Origin: Thermoleptolyngbya sichuanensis A183
Lineage (GTDB): Bacteria; Cyanobacteriota; Cyanobacteriia; Elainellales; Elainellaceae
DNA: 64,000 bases
Reading direction: 5' to 3'
Assembly: GCF_013177315.1 (NCBI RefSeq)
Contig: NZ_CP053661.1
Span: 5,084,001 to 5,148,000, forward strand
Shown here one piece after another: positions 53,514-61,520 of the stretch. Each line of letters starts with the position of its first letter. Position 1 is the stretch's first letter. The notes below the pieces were generated by a model. That model had not been told where the DNA came from and did not search any database. It was given only the letters and a program-made list of their open reading frames with translations. A program made the translations under genes and the position numbers.

Positions 53514-55032
53514 ACTTTAGTTTGGACTAATGGTGAAGAGGAAGGCAGTCAATGAGAAGCACCGACTGCCGTAAGGTCAATGAAGTACAACCAACATTGA
53601 CCCCATGATTTTCAACGAACTTCAGCAATTTCGCCAAACGTTGTATGCCAGCTTGGGAAACGCCAGAGATGCCCTGTTTGATCTGATGGATGCCGTGTTA
53701 GTGAGTGCGTGCATCGTGTCGTTTGTGAGGCTATCGCAGAGTCCTGTCTTTCGTCGCCAGTGGTCGAGCACCTATGAAGCGTTGCGCGATAGCCGCCTAC
53801 CCCGATCAAAGGTGCTGAAGCTGTTGGTGCAGCAGATACCGACTCAGCAGCAACCGTTGTTGGCAGGTGATGCGAGTCGGTGGAACCGTCCTGCTGCCAG
53901 GCGTTTGAAAGACCGCACCTTATCAGGCAGAACAGGACATGCCCCGATAGCCGGACAAAACTACAGTACCTTAGCCTGGATTGCTGAAGACAGGGGCAGT
54001 TGGGCATTACCATTGCGGCATGAGCGCATCACCAGCTTTGAAACACCCGCCAGTAAAGCGGCATTCCAACTCAAACAAGTGACTCGGCAGTTAGCGGTGC
54101 GTCCGTTGGCGATCTACGACCGAGGGTACGGCAATGCCAGTTTTGTCAACCAAACGGCAGGGATTGAGGCAGACTTGCTGCTGCGGGTTACATCCAATCG
54201 ATGTGTCTATGGCGCGCCCCCAGCGTATCGAGGGCGAGGCGCACCTGCCAAGCATGGACATAAGATGAAACTCAATGACCCTGACACTTGGAGTGTCCCG
54301 GTCGAAACCGTTGAAGTCGATGATCCCAACTGGGGACGAGTGCGGGTCAGTCGTTGGAGTGCATACCATTTCCGCAAATCCCCCAAACGGGCAATGGAAG
54401 TGTTGCGCGTGGAGGTGCTGGAGACACAGAGCAGCACGCGACGCTTGGCTCCTTTGTGGTTAGTTTGGCTGGGTGAGCAGATGCCTCCGTTAGAAACCCT
54501 GTGGTTGCACTACCTCCGTCGCTTTGCCATTGAACACTGGTATCGCTTTGCCAAGCAGAGGCTATATTGGACACATCCCCAGTTCAGTTCTGTATCGGCA
54601 ACCGAACAGTGGAGCAGCCTGATGCCGTTGCTCAGTTGGCAGTTGTGGTTAGCGCGAAAGGACTGTACTGACCACCCCTTGCCCTGGCAGGCACCGCAAG
54701 AAACGTTGACTCCGGGTCGGGTCGCACAAGCGTTTGCAGGCATTTTGGCAGCGATTGGCACCCCTGCTCCTGCGCCTAAACCTCGTGGTAAATCGCCAGG
54801 ACGAGGCAAGGGGCACAAGCCAACTCCTCGTCCCTGCTATCCGATGGTCAAAAAACGAGCCTCGAAACGCAAGACATCCGAACAATCCCTGAACAGTCCG
54901 GTTGCAACAGCAGCTTAACTGCGAGCAGGATTGTATCCAATTCCTTAAGTTCAACTGTTATGAACGGTTGAGCAGATTCTTTATGGCATCCTGTTGAGCA
55001 TTATTGTGATGCCAGTTAGTCCAAACTAAAGT
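53514..55032 (+). mobile_element. Complete insertion sequence, 1519 bp
   Basis: Ends are perfect 17-bp inverted repeats, ACTTTAGTTTGGACTAA at 53514 and its complement ending at 55032. Direct repeats CGAA at 53510-53513 and 55033-55036 are a 4-bp target-site duplication. A single transposase gene fills most of it. It sits between infB and recN and disrupts no gene. Full-length ends, intact duplication and an unbroken frame suggest recent insertion. Confidence 0.93.
53605..54918 (+). CDS. DDE transposase (IS4/IS701-like)
   Basis: The 437-residue RNase H-fold transposase cuts and joins the ends of the surrounding element. Catalytic acids are D89 in A-G-D-A-S-R-W, D172 in Y-D-R-G-Y-G-N and E310 in A-I-E-H-W-Y-R-F-A-K-Q, where the E-x-x-Y-R-x-x-K pattern is that of IS4-type enzymes. 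The last 55 residues are very basic with Pro-Lys-Arg repeats (P-K-P-R-G-K-S-P-G-R-G-K) and may bind DNA. ATG 53605 lies 91 bp inside the left end. Intact frame; the 4-bp target duplication fits IS701-like relatives, but the subfamily is unverified. Confidence 0.93.
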   Translation: MIFNELQQFRQTLYASLGNARDALFDLMDAVLVSACIVSFVRLSQSPVFRRQWSSTYEALRDSRLPRSKVLKLLVQQIPTQQQPLLAGDASRWNRPAARRLKDRTLSGRTGHAPIAGQNYSTLAWIAEDRGSWALPLRHERITSFETPASKAAFQLKQVTRQLAVRPLAIYDRGYGNASFVNQTAGIEADLLLRVTSNRCVYGAPPAYRGRGAPAKHGHKMKLNDPDTWSVPVETVEVDDPNWGRVRVSRWSAYHFRKSPKRAMEVLRVEVLETQSSTRRLAPLWLVWLGEQMPPLETLWLHYLRRFAIEHWYRFAKQRLYWTHPQFSSVSATEQWSSLMPLLSWQLWLARKDCTDHPLPWQAPQETLTPGRVAQAFAGILAAIGTPAPAPKPRGKSPGRGKGHKPTPRPCYPMVKKRASKRKTSEQSLNSPVATAA

Positions 55033-55057
55033 CGAAAGAGGATAGGGCTGCTCAGGG

Positions 55058-55100
55058 CAGTTGTCATTCTTGCAAGCTCATGACAGTTGTCATTCTTGCA
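55058..55100. repeat. 17-bp direct repeat beside the IS right end
   Basis: CAGTTGTCATTCTTGCA occurs at 55058-55074 and again at 55084-55100, a 26-bp period, in the 100 bp between the insertion sequence and the 3' end of recN. Confidence 0.85.
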
Positions 55101-55131
55101 GGTAGCCCAAAGATACAGTTTTTGCAAGCCT

Positions 55132-56973
55132 TCAACCCCGATTTCGCCTAGGCTTGGCTACAGTTTTAGTTCCAGAGTCCTGCTGACGGGATGCGGCCTG
55201 AGTCAGCAGCGAATCGGCAAAGGCGATCGCCTCTTCATTCCCACCCACGAGCTGAGCCAGCTCATGGCGGCGCTGCTCATCGCTCAGTTGGGATACGCGC
55301 ACCACCGTTCGCACGTCTTCAGATCCCTCCAGCAAATCTGTATCTACTGGCTCAGGATCTACTGGCTCAGGGGTTGCTTTAGCCTTCCTGCGGTCATTTT
55401 TGCTGGTGGATTCTGCGGCTGGGTCAATCACCTGCTTATCGACCCGAAAGTGGGTATGGGCCATGGCGGCAACGAGCGGCTGGTGCGTCACGCAGAGTAC
55501 CTGATGGCGGCTGCCAAGCTGGTGCAGCTTATCGGCAATCGCCTGGGCCACGCGCCCCGACACCCCCACGTCAATTTCGTCAAAGACCATTGTGCCGATC
55601 GGATCGACCTGCGAAAAGCACACCTTCAGCGCCAGCAAAAAGCGGCTCATTTCCCCACCAGAGGCGATCGCCGTCAGCGGTTGCAGCGGTTCGCCAGGAT
55701 TGGGGCTAAACAGAAACGTGATGCGATCGCCCCCGGCCGCTGTTGGATTCACCGGCATAATCTCCACCTGAAACTGCACCTTTTCCATTGCCAGTGGCTT
55801 CAGTTCCTCAATTATTCGAGCTTCCAGCGTGTGGGCGGCAGCGCGACGCAGTTCCGTAAGCTGGGCACAGGCGGCGGCGAGTTCTTGCTGACGCTGGGCA
55901 TACTGGGCTTCCAGCGCTTCTAGCGATTGTCCGCCATCGCTGAGCGCGTCCACATCCGCCTGCACCCGCTGCGCGTAGGCGATCGCCTCGGCAAGAGTCG
56001 GGCCATACTTCTTGCAAATCTGCTTAAGCTGAATAATTCGCTGCTCCACGGCTTCCAGGCGCTCCGGGTCCGTTTCCAACCCCTCACCGTAGGTGTTGAT
56101 TTGCCGACCCGCCTCCTGTACCCGCGCCAACGCTTCCGCCACCATATCCAACACTGGCTCCAGATCTCGGTCATAGCGCACCATATCCGTCAACCAATTT
56201 TCCGCTTTGCCCAACAGATCTGCCGCTGCATTGCCGCCCGTGTCGTTCTGGTAAAGCGCCTGATACACCTGATAGCTCTGTTGCTGTAGCTCCACCGTAT
56301 GGCTGAGGCGCTGGCGTTCCTGCTCCAACTGCTCCAACTCTTGCGGATCGCTGAGATTTGCCGCCGACAGTTCCTTTGCCTGATATTCAAACAAATCAAG
56401 CTGCTGCTGGCGTTGTTGCTCCATCTGGCGGCGTTTTTCTAGCGCTTGTGCCGCCTGCTGAAACGCGGCATAGGCGGCTGCGACGACTTCTCGCTGCTGC
56501 ATTAGGGCAGCGCCACCAAAGCTATCGAGCCAGTCGCGCTGGAGGCTGGGCTGCCCTAGTTGCACGGTTTGCCCCTGGGCGGTAATTTCCACGAGGCGAT
56601 CGCGCAGGTCTTCCATCTGCTGCTTGTTCACCACCACCCCATTCACCCGCGAACGGCTGCGGACGCTGCCCTGCCCCAGCGTCATCTCGCGGCTACACAC
56701 TAGCGTTTCATCCTCTAGCGGCTCAAGATCCTGCGCCGCCAGCCAGTCTTGCAGCACAGGCTCCATCGCAAAAGTCGCCTCGATTCGCGCCGAATCCGCC
56801 CCTGTTCGCACCGCCCGCCCCGATACCTTGCCGCCCAGTGCCGCATCCAGCGCGTCGAGAATAATCGATTTACCCGCGCCCGTTTCCCCCGTCAGCACAT
56901 TCAAGCCTTGGCCAAACCGAATCTCTAGGCGATCGACCAGGGCAAAGTTCTCAATGTTGAGAGAAATTAACAT
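55132..56973 (-). CDS. recN: DNA repair protein RecN
   Basis: The 613-residue SMC-like ATPase acts early in double-strand-break repair. Walker A is G-E-T-G-A-G-K-S at residues 29-36. A long coiled coil (about 155-355, rich in Gln, Glu, Leu) links to the C-terminal half with the signature S-G-G-E-M-S-R-F, Walker B M-V-F-D-E-I-D-V-G-V-S-G and the histidine switch V-T-H-Q-P. The last 70 residues have an acidic/basic insert (D-P-E-P-V-D repeated) before the usual C-terminus. Start ATG 56973; the DNA just upstream holds short repeats. The 3' end lies 100 bp from an insertion sequence, but the gene is intact. Confidence 0.96.
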   Translation of the reverse strand: MLISLNIENFALVDRLEIRFGQGLNVLTGETGAGKSIILDALDAALGGKVSGRAVRTGADSARIEATFAMEPVLQDWLAAQDLEPLEDETLVCSREMTLGQGSVRSRSRVNGVVVNKQQMEDLRDRLVEITAQGQTVQLGQPSLQRDWLDSFGGAALMQQREVVAAAYAAFQQAAQALEKRRQMEQQRQQQLDLFEYQAKELSAANLSDPQELEQLEQERQRLSHTVELQQQSYQVYQALYQNDTGGNAAADLLGKAENWLTDMVRYDRDLEPVLDMVAEALARVQEAGRQINTYGEGLETDPERLEAVEQRIIQLKQICKKYGPTLAEAIAYAQRVQADVDALSDGGQSLEALEAQYAQRQQELAAACAQLTELRRAAAHTLEARIIEELKPLAMEKVQFQVEIMPVNPTAAGGDRITFLFSPNPGEPLQPLTAIASGGEMSRFLLALKVCFSQVDPIGTMVFDEIDVGVSGRVAQAIADKLHQLGSRHQVLCVTHQPLVAAMAHTHFRVDKQVIDPAAESTSKNDRRKAKATPEPVDPEPVDTDLLEGSEDVRTVVRVSQLSDEQRRHELAQLVGGNEEAIAFADSLLTQAASRQQDSGTKTVAKPRRNRG

Positions 56974-56995
56974 AGGAGGGGCAAAGAGAACACCT

Positions 56996-57043
56996 GGATC
57001 AAGATATGGAGATCAAAATATATGGGGATCAAAGTATGGATCA
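56996..57043. repeat. Degenerate 14-bp tandem repeats (GATCAAxATATGG)
   Basis: Three to four imperfect copies of GGATCAAAATATATGG-like units begin 23 bp upstream of the recN start. Confidence 0.75.
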
Positions 57044-57174
57044 CCCTGATGGCTCAACTATCAGGGGCTAGAATCTTAGAGTAGAACATTTGAATTGCTA
57101 CTCGGCCACACATTTCAGTGTATAGCAGGCAAATGGCGCATCAAGATCTTTGGGACATCTTCGAGTCTGTAAAT

Positions 57175-57240
57175 AGTCTCAAAATTTCATATCTCAAAGT
57201 CTCATGTTTCAAAATCTCGTATCTCAAAGTCTCAAAATTT
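57175..57240. repeat. Degenerate tandem repeats (ATCTCAAAGTCTC)
   Basis: Short related units (AGTCTCAAAATTTCAT, ATCTCAAAGTCTCATG, TTTCAAAATCTCGT) recur over 66 bp in the leader of the Uma2 gene. Slippage origin is likely. Confidence 0.75.
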
Positions 57241-57334
57241 TCTAGCGTTCAGCCCTGAACTCTACTCCTTGACCTCCAATCCTTGCCATAGAGCCTATTC
57301 TAGAGTTAACGTCGGCGCAAGGAGCCACCGTCCA

Positions 57335-57925
57335 ATGACCCACTTCACTATTGATCTGAGTGCCATTACTGTGCTGACTGAAGCTCAGTTTGACGCGCTC
57401 TGTGCCAACAATCCCGACATCAAGTTTGAGCGCACCCCCAACGGAGAACTCGTCATCATGGCTCCCAGCGGCGGAGAAACTGGAAAAGATAATGCAAAAT
57501 TGACTGCTCGCTTCGTTATCTGGAATGAAAGTACAGATCTAGGCGTTGTGTTCGATTCGTCTACCTGTTTTCGGTTGCCGGGTGGGGGCGATCGCTCTCC
57601 TGACGTAGCCTGGGTTGAAAAGGCTCGCTGGGAAGCCCTGCCGCCCGATTTCCGTCGCAAGTTTCCGCCCATTTGCCCCGACTTTGTGCTGGAGCTTCTC
57701 TCCCCCAGCGACAATCCCCAAACCATTCGCGCCAAGATGCAGGAATACCTTTCCTGTGGCGTAAAGCTCGGTTGGATGCTGAATCCAGAGGAACAGCAAG
57801 CCGAAATTTATCGACCCGACCAGCCCGTAGAAGTGCTAGACGCGCCCGCCAGCCTGTCCGGTGAACCCGTTCTGCCAGGGCTGGTTTTGCAATTGGGCTG
57901 GCTATGGGAAGGCGCGGTGAAGTAA
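57335..57925 (+). CDS. Uma2 family (DUF820) putative endonuclease
   Basis: This 196-residue protein has the PD-(D/E)xK-like core of the cyanobacteria-rich Uma2 family. The L-T-E-A-Q-F-D-A-L start and G-E-L-V-I-M-A-P-S-G-G lead to the catalytic S-P-D-V-A-W-V with its Asp near residue 89 and P-D-F-V-L-E-L-L-S-P-S-D with its Glu near 115, then L-G-W-M-L-N-P-E-E. The biological target is unknown; many cyanobacteria carry dozens of copies. ATG 57335 is chosen, with AAGGAG about ten bases before it, over a TTG at 57269. It ends 5 bp from the convergent aroH stop. Confidence 0.9.
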   Translation: MTHFTIDLSAITVLTEAQFDALCANNPDIKFERTPNGELVIMAPSGGETGKDNAKLTARFVIWNESTDLGVVFDSSTCFRLPGGGDRSPDVAWVEKARWEALPPDFRRKFPPICPDFVLELLSPSDNPQTIRAKMQEYLSCGVKLGWMLNPEEQQAEIYRPDQPVEVLDAPASLSGEPVLPGLVLQLGWLWEGAVK

Positions 57926-57930
57926 TGCTC

Positions 57931-58323
57931 CTACTGGAGCGTCATCGGCGCATACTGCCAATCCGGACGCAGCTCTGCCGCCTCTCGCAGGTAGGCATGG
58001 CGGACGCGCACCTCAGCGGGTAAGTTGATTTGCAGCAGCAGGCGGATGCAGCGCGGTAGGCTCCCTTTCACTGCCATTTGCTGCAAATCCAGCAGCGGCA
58101 CATCGTTCCAACCAGGGCGCTGGCGGGCAATTTTGGCCGGAAAGACAGCATCCAGGTCTGGCGTAACGGAGAAAATCAGGTTCACGATTTCGTCCGGGTC
58201 GAGGACTCCGGGGTTGAGCCGTTCTAATTCTTCCAATAACTCGATTACCGCTTCGGCGATCGCCCCTTCTGTATTCTCTGCAACCGTCGTTGCGCCCCGA
58301 ATTGCCCGAACTCGCCAACCCAC
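57931..58323 (-). CDS. aroH: Chorismate mutase, AroH class
   Basis: The 130-residue monofunctional enzyme converts chorismate to prephenate for Phe and Tyr synthesis. The start V-R-A-I-R-G-A-T-T-V is the AroH hallmark with its substrate arginine. The T-P-D-L-D-A-V-F-P-A and V-P-L-L-D-L-Q-Q-M region follows, then P-R-C-I-R-L with the key arginine (B. subtilis R90), and H-A-Y-L-R-E-A with the conserved Tyr. The residues matching B. subtilis C75 and E78 are Asp and Gln here. The start is GTG 58323. The gene is convergent with the Uma2 gene and stands 110 bp downstream of sppA on the same strand. Confidence 0.92.
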   Translation of the reverse strand: MGWRVRAIRGATTVAENTEGAIAEAVIELLEELERLNPGVLDPDEIVNLIFSVTPDLDAVFPAKIARQRPGWNDVPLLDLQQMAVKGSLPRCIRLLLQINLPAEVRVRHAYLREAAELRPDWQYAPMTLQ

Positions 58324-58433
58324 AGATTTGTCCTCCCGTTTTGAGTATTTGGGGAATGGAGCGTAGAAGGATTGGGATTGGGAGAAGGGTTACTGCCCCG
58401 CCATGCCATCACTTCGTGACTCCATCACACCGC

Positions 58434-59279
58434 CTATGGCCGATACATCCACAGCGGCACGCCGCTCGTCGCCAGTTCAAACTCGATCCAGTCTGTAGCC
58501 GAAGATAGCCTGTGGGCAAGCAAACTGCCAAGGCGATCGCCCTGCATTTCACTCCCCGTTCGCAATCGACGGAGCAAGCTCTTTTTCTCCTCGATGTTAA
58601 ACGTGCGAGTCTTTTCTGGATCGAGGCCAGCCAGTTCGCAGGTCCAGCGACGGGCATCTTCCTCAGTCCCCAGGCGATCCACCACACCCAGTTCCAGCGC
58701 TTGTTGCCCAGTGAAAATCCGTCCATCGGCAAAGCCCCGGACGGTTTCAACCGCTAGGTTCCTAGCTTCAGCCACCGTTTGCACAAACTGACCGTAGCTC
58801 GTGTCAATCAGCTCTTGCAGAATATGTTGCTCTGGCTCTGTCAGTTCTCGGTCAAAGGCCAGAATGTCTTTATACGGGCCAGATTTAATCACCTTGAAGG
58901 ACACGCCAATTCGCTCCAGCAGGCGCTCCAGATTATTGCCCCGCAGAATGACACCAATACTGCCCGTCACCGTGCCAGGGTTTGCCACAATATGCTGTGC
59001 GCCCATGCCAATATAAACACCGCCAGAGGCTGAGATATTGCCAAAGCTGGCGACGATTTTGATTTTTTCACCCAGCCGCTTTAGCGCTTGATAGATTTCC
59101 TGAGAATCGCCCACCGTTCCACCAGGGCTGTCGATTCGTAGCAACAGTGCAGGAAACTTCCGCTCCTCGACTTGCTTGAGGGCTTCCAGAACGCGCTTAC
59201 GAGTGTCACTGGCGATCGCCCCCGCCACCTCAATCCGGGCAATCTGCTTGCGAAACGACGGCTTAAAGAGCCTCACCAT
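58434..59279 (-). CDS. sppA: Signal peptide peptidase SppA (S49), short form
   Basis: A 281-residue single-domain S49 protease that degrades leftover signal peptides. The Ser-Lys dyad is S85 in I-S-A-S-G-G-V-Y and K137 in K-S-G-P-Y-K-D. Other family marks are R-I-D-S-P-G-G-T-V, A-N-P-G-T-V-T-G-S-I-G-V and A-D-G-R-I-F-T-G-Q-Q-A-L. No N-terminal membrane anchor is apparent, as in other short cyanobacterial forms. ATG 59279 is preferred to a longer start at 59297. Confidence 0.94.
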   Translation of the reverse strand: MVRLFKPSFRKQIARIEVAGAIASDTRKRVLEALKQVEERKFPALLLRIDSPGGTVGDSQEIYQALKRLGEKIKIVASFGNISASGGVYIGMGAQHIVANPGTVTGSIGVILRGNNLERLLERIGVSFKVIKSGPYKDILAFDRELTEPEQHILQELIDTSYGQFVQTVAEARNLAVETVRGFADGRIFTGQQALELGVVDRLGTEEDARRWTCELAGLDPEKTRTFNIEEKKSLLRRLRTGSEMQGDRLGSLLAHRLSSATDWIEFELATSGVPLWMYRP

Positions 59280-59360
59280 AGGTTTTCTAACTAACAAAAA
59301 TTACGCTCAATTCTACGATTCTAAAGCGGAATCGCAGGTGTCCTCAAATTCGTAGCCAGG

Positions 59361-60047
59361 ATGCAACTGCTGAGCAGCCCTAATCCTGCAACCATCCTCT
59401 ATGATCGAAAATCTATACCCCTTTTGCGCCTCGCGGCCCCTGGAGGAACCCTGGTCTACACTCGTCCCCTCGCCCGCCTTATTGAACAGTTACAACGGCT
59501 TCCTGGCGTTGGGCCCAAATCGGCTCAGCGGCTGGCGCTGCACATTCTTAAGCGGCCAGAAGAAGAAGTGAAAGCCTTAGCACAGGCGCTGCTAGAGGCA
59601 AAACAGCAAGTCGGACTGTGTTCCGTTTGTTTTCACCTGTCGGCCGAACCCGTCTGCGACATTTGCAAAAATCCCAGCCGCGATCCGCAGCTCATCTGCG
59701 TGGTGGCCGATTCTCGCGATGTCATCGCCCTAGAAAAAACTCGCGAATACAAGGGCAAATACCACGTTTTGGGCGGCTTGATTTCTCCGATGGAAGGCAT
59801 CGGCCCCGACCATCTCCATATTTCGCCCCTGGTTAAGCGCGTAGCCCAGCAGGGCGTTGAGGAAGTCATCATGGCCATCAGCCCAAGTGTAGAAGGCGAC
59901 ACCACCACGCTTTATGTTGGGCAACTGCTAAAGCCGTTTACCAAGGTCACCCGCATTGCTTTTGGGCTGCCGATGGGGGGCGACCTGGAATACGCCGACG
60001 AGGTGACGCTGGCGCGAGCGCTAGAGGGCAGGCGAGAGCTAGAGTAG
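59361..60047 (+). CDS. recR: Recombination protein RecR
   Basis: RecR loads or stabilises RecA on single-stranded gaps with RecO/RecF. Marks are the helix-hairpin-helix [13 protein letters not shown], a zinc finger C-S-V-C ... C-D-I-C and the Toprim motif V-V-A-D-S-R-D-V. The first ATG in this frame (59361) gives 228 residues, about 30 more than usual. The family start would be at the [11 protein letters not shown] segment, where the codon is CTG 59451, preceded by GGAGGA at 59442-59447. TTG 59424 is another option. Boundaries at the 5' side are therefore uncertain. Confidence 0.95.
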   Translation: MQLLSSPNPATILYDRKSIPLLRLAAPGGTLVYTRPLARLIEQLQRLPGVGPKSAQRLALHILKRPEEEVKALAQALLEAKQQVGLCSVCFHLSAEPVCDICKNPSRDPQLICVVADSRDVIALEKTREYKGKYHVLGGLISPMEGIGPDHLHISPLVKRVAQQGVEEVIMAISPSVEGDTTTLYVGQLLKPFTKVTRIAFGLPMGGDLEYADEVTLARALEGRRELE

Positions 60048-60136
60048 CGAGAGTAAACGGAAAGGCCGAACGTAAAGGTAAACAATCAGCAGTAAACAGT
60101 CAACAAGGATGCCAGCGTTTACTTTAGGCATTTACT

Positions 60137-60544
60137 TTAGACTTTATCTCCACCTTTCCAGACCGACTCAAAATCGGGGCAATGCTCCCCTTCCCAGCCA
60201 AACGGGTGCATTCCGCAGACCAGCATCGTGCCGCCGTAGACCTGGCCGTGGTAGTTGCGGCAGCCGACGCAGGCGGGATGACGGTTGAGAATGGGGTCAA
60301 CGGTTTGGTTAAAGGGCTGTACGGTTTCCTGGATGGTGCTTTCTACGCCCGTCACCGCATTGATAAAGGGAGCCAGCCATTCTTCCATCTGGCGATCAAT
60401 CTGATCGAGATCAGGGGCGATCGCCTCATTCAGCCGCTCTGCTACTTCGTCCGACCATTCAAAAATTGCATCCACCGCCTCATTCACATCGCGGTTAATC
60501 TCTTCCAGGAACTGTTCTACTTGCTGGGCGATCGTCTCAAACAT
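60137..60544 (-). CDS. Hypothetical protein with cysteine-rich C-terminus, 135 aa
   Basis: A helical N-terminal half (about 1-85) with amphipathic repeats (Q-Q-V-E-Q-F-L-E-E-I-N-R-D-V-N-E-A-V) is followed by a short C-terminal unit with C-V-G-C-R-N-Y-H-G, L-V-C-G-M-H-P-F-G and H-C-P-D-F. Four cysteines and histidines could bind zinc or an iron-sulfur cluster. ATG 60544 is chosen over a longer frame. Function unknown. It lies between recR and a coiled-coil gene. Confidence 0.7.
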   Translation of the reverse strand: MFETIAQQVEQFLEEINRDVNEAVDAIFEWSDEVAERLNEAIAPDLDQIDRQMEEWLAPFINAVTGVESTIQETVQPFNQTVDPILNRHPACVGCRNYHGQVYGGTMLVCGMHPFGWEGEHCPDFESVWKGGDKV

Positions 60545-60703
60545 AGGTCTCAGGGGTTGGGGATCAAGTTTTAAAGGTCGGGGTCGAGCAGCAATACCAA
60601 GGGCAAAGGTTGGGATCAATACGGAACCTAGAATCAGCGCGATCGCAGCCCTGTCAAGCAGACACTCTACCGCTCCTCATCCCCAATTCCGAATCCCCAG
60701 TCC

Positions 60704-61114
60704 CTAATCCCGTTTCAGCCGTCTCAGTTCCTCTTGCAGCTTGGCAACTTGCTGACGCAGATCATCTGCCGTTGGCTGGCTAGGCGACTGGCTCGATGTT
60801 GCAGAGCTTTCGGCGGTCGGCTGGCCAGCAGATTGCGTCGGCTCTTCCTCATCCGTCAGAATTTCGATGCGACGCGGCTCTGCGGGTTTTTCAGGTTCAC
60901 CCCCCGCAGGCTGCTGAGCGCGGTTCATCATCTCTTCCACCATGCGGCGGGCTTCTTCGGCGCTGATTTCGCCACGAGCAACCATTTCATCTGCCAGCTT
61001 TTGCACCTGCACCCGCAAATCTGCCAGCGTGCTGCCCGCTTTTTCACCCGCGTAGGATGCTAGTCCAACTCCCAGATAAAATGCCTTTTGAACCAGATCT
61101 CCAAAGCCTGCCAT
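60704..61114 (-). CDS. Small coiled-coil protein, phasin-like
   Basis: The 136-residue protein starts M-A-G-F-G-D-L-V-Q-K-A-F-Y-L-G-V-G-L-A-S-Y. Then R-V-Q-V-Q-K-L-A-D-E-M-V-A-R-G-E-I-S-A-E-E resembles the core of phasin-type proteins that coat polyhydroxyalkanoate granules. A disordered Ser/Thr/Pro/Gln stretch (about 85-115) precedes a second short helix (L-R-Q-Q-V-A-K-L-Q-E-E-L-R-R-L). No polyhydroxyalkanoate genes are in the window, so granule binding is only suggested. ATG 61114 is chosen over a frame extension to 61168. Confidence 0.7.
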   Translation of the reverse strand: MAGFGDLVQKAFYLGVGLASYAGEKAGSTLADLRVQVQKLADEMVARGEISAEEARRMVEEMMNRAQQPAGGEPEKPAEPRRIEILTDEEEPTQSAGQPTAESSATSSQSPSQPTADDLRQQVAKLQEELRRLKRD

Positions 61115-61514
61115 AGCGATGTGGCTCCTCTGCCAAGGGTCTAGATGTTGCAAATGTTGCAATATCACGAAGTTTCAACATTGCAATATTGCGTTAGAAG
61201 TTAACCAGACAAACGCACAAAAGTACGTGAAATCTTTCCGAGTATTGCCGAAAGACTACGCAGCCGTCTGGCGTTTTTCCAGTGGTCAATACTATTCAGC
61301 ATAGCGGTTTAGCGAGGTGGTTAACCGGGTGGGATTTCTAGACACCCAGGTACGGAAATTTGTGGGGGACATTTATGATGGACATTTGTAATGGAATGGC
61401 CCAGCGATCCTGCCCTCATCCTCCACACCCCAACCCTCCGATTACTGCCAGCAAGAGCAAGTGTGCCGCAGCAAGTCCAGGGCGGCTCTTATCCTCCACG
61501 CCCCAACCCTCCGA
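61115..61514. other. Intergenic region, 400 bp
   Basis: Contains a TTGCAAT-rich patch near 61148-61195 and the direct repeat at 61418-61520. Short open frames here have no family. No gene accepted. Confidence 0.55.
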
Positions 61515-61520
61515 TTACTG
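61418..61520. repeat. 30-bp direct repeat over the stop codon of the M20 gene
   Basis: Copy 1 (61418-61447) and copy 2 (61491-61520) differ by one base. Copy 2 covers the last bases of the M20 amidohydrolase gene (stop at 61515), so copy 1 is a downstream duplicate with a 73-bp offset. Confidence 0.85.

Larger units (their letters stand above)
56974..57334. other. Divergent leader, 361 bp, with two simple repeats
   Basis: Between recN and the Uma2 gene. It contains the GATCAA-rich repeats at 56996-57043 and the TCTCAAA-rich repeats at 57175-57240. No gene is seen; the promoters of both genes must lie here. Confidence 0.55.

Noticed and set aside
55087-55923. 278-codon frame opposite recN
   Set aside because: Antisense to the conserved C-terminal ATPase half of recN.
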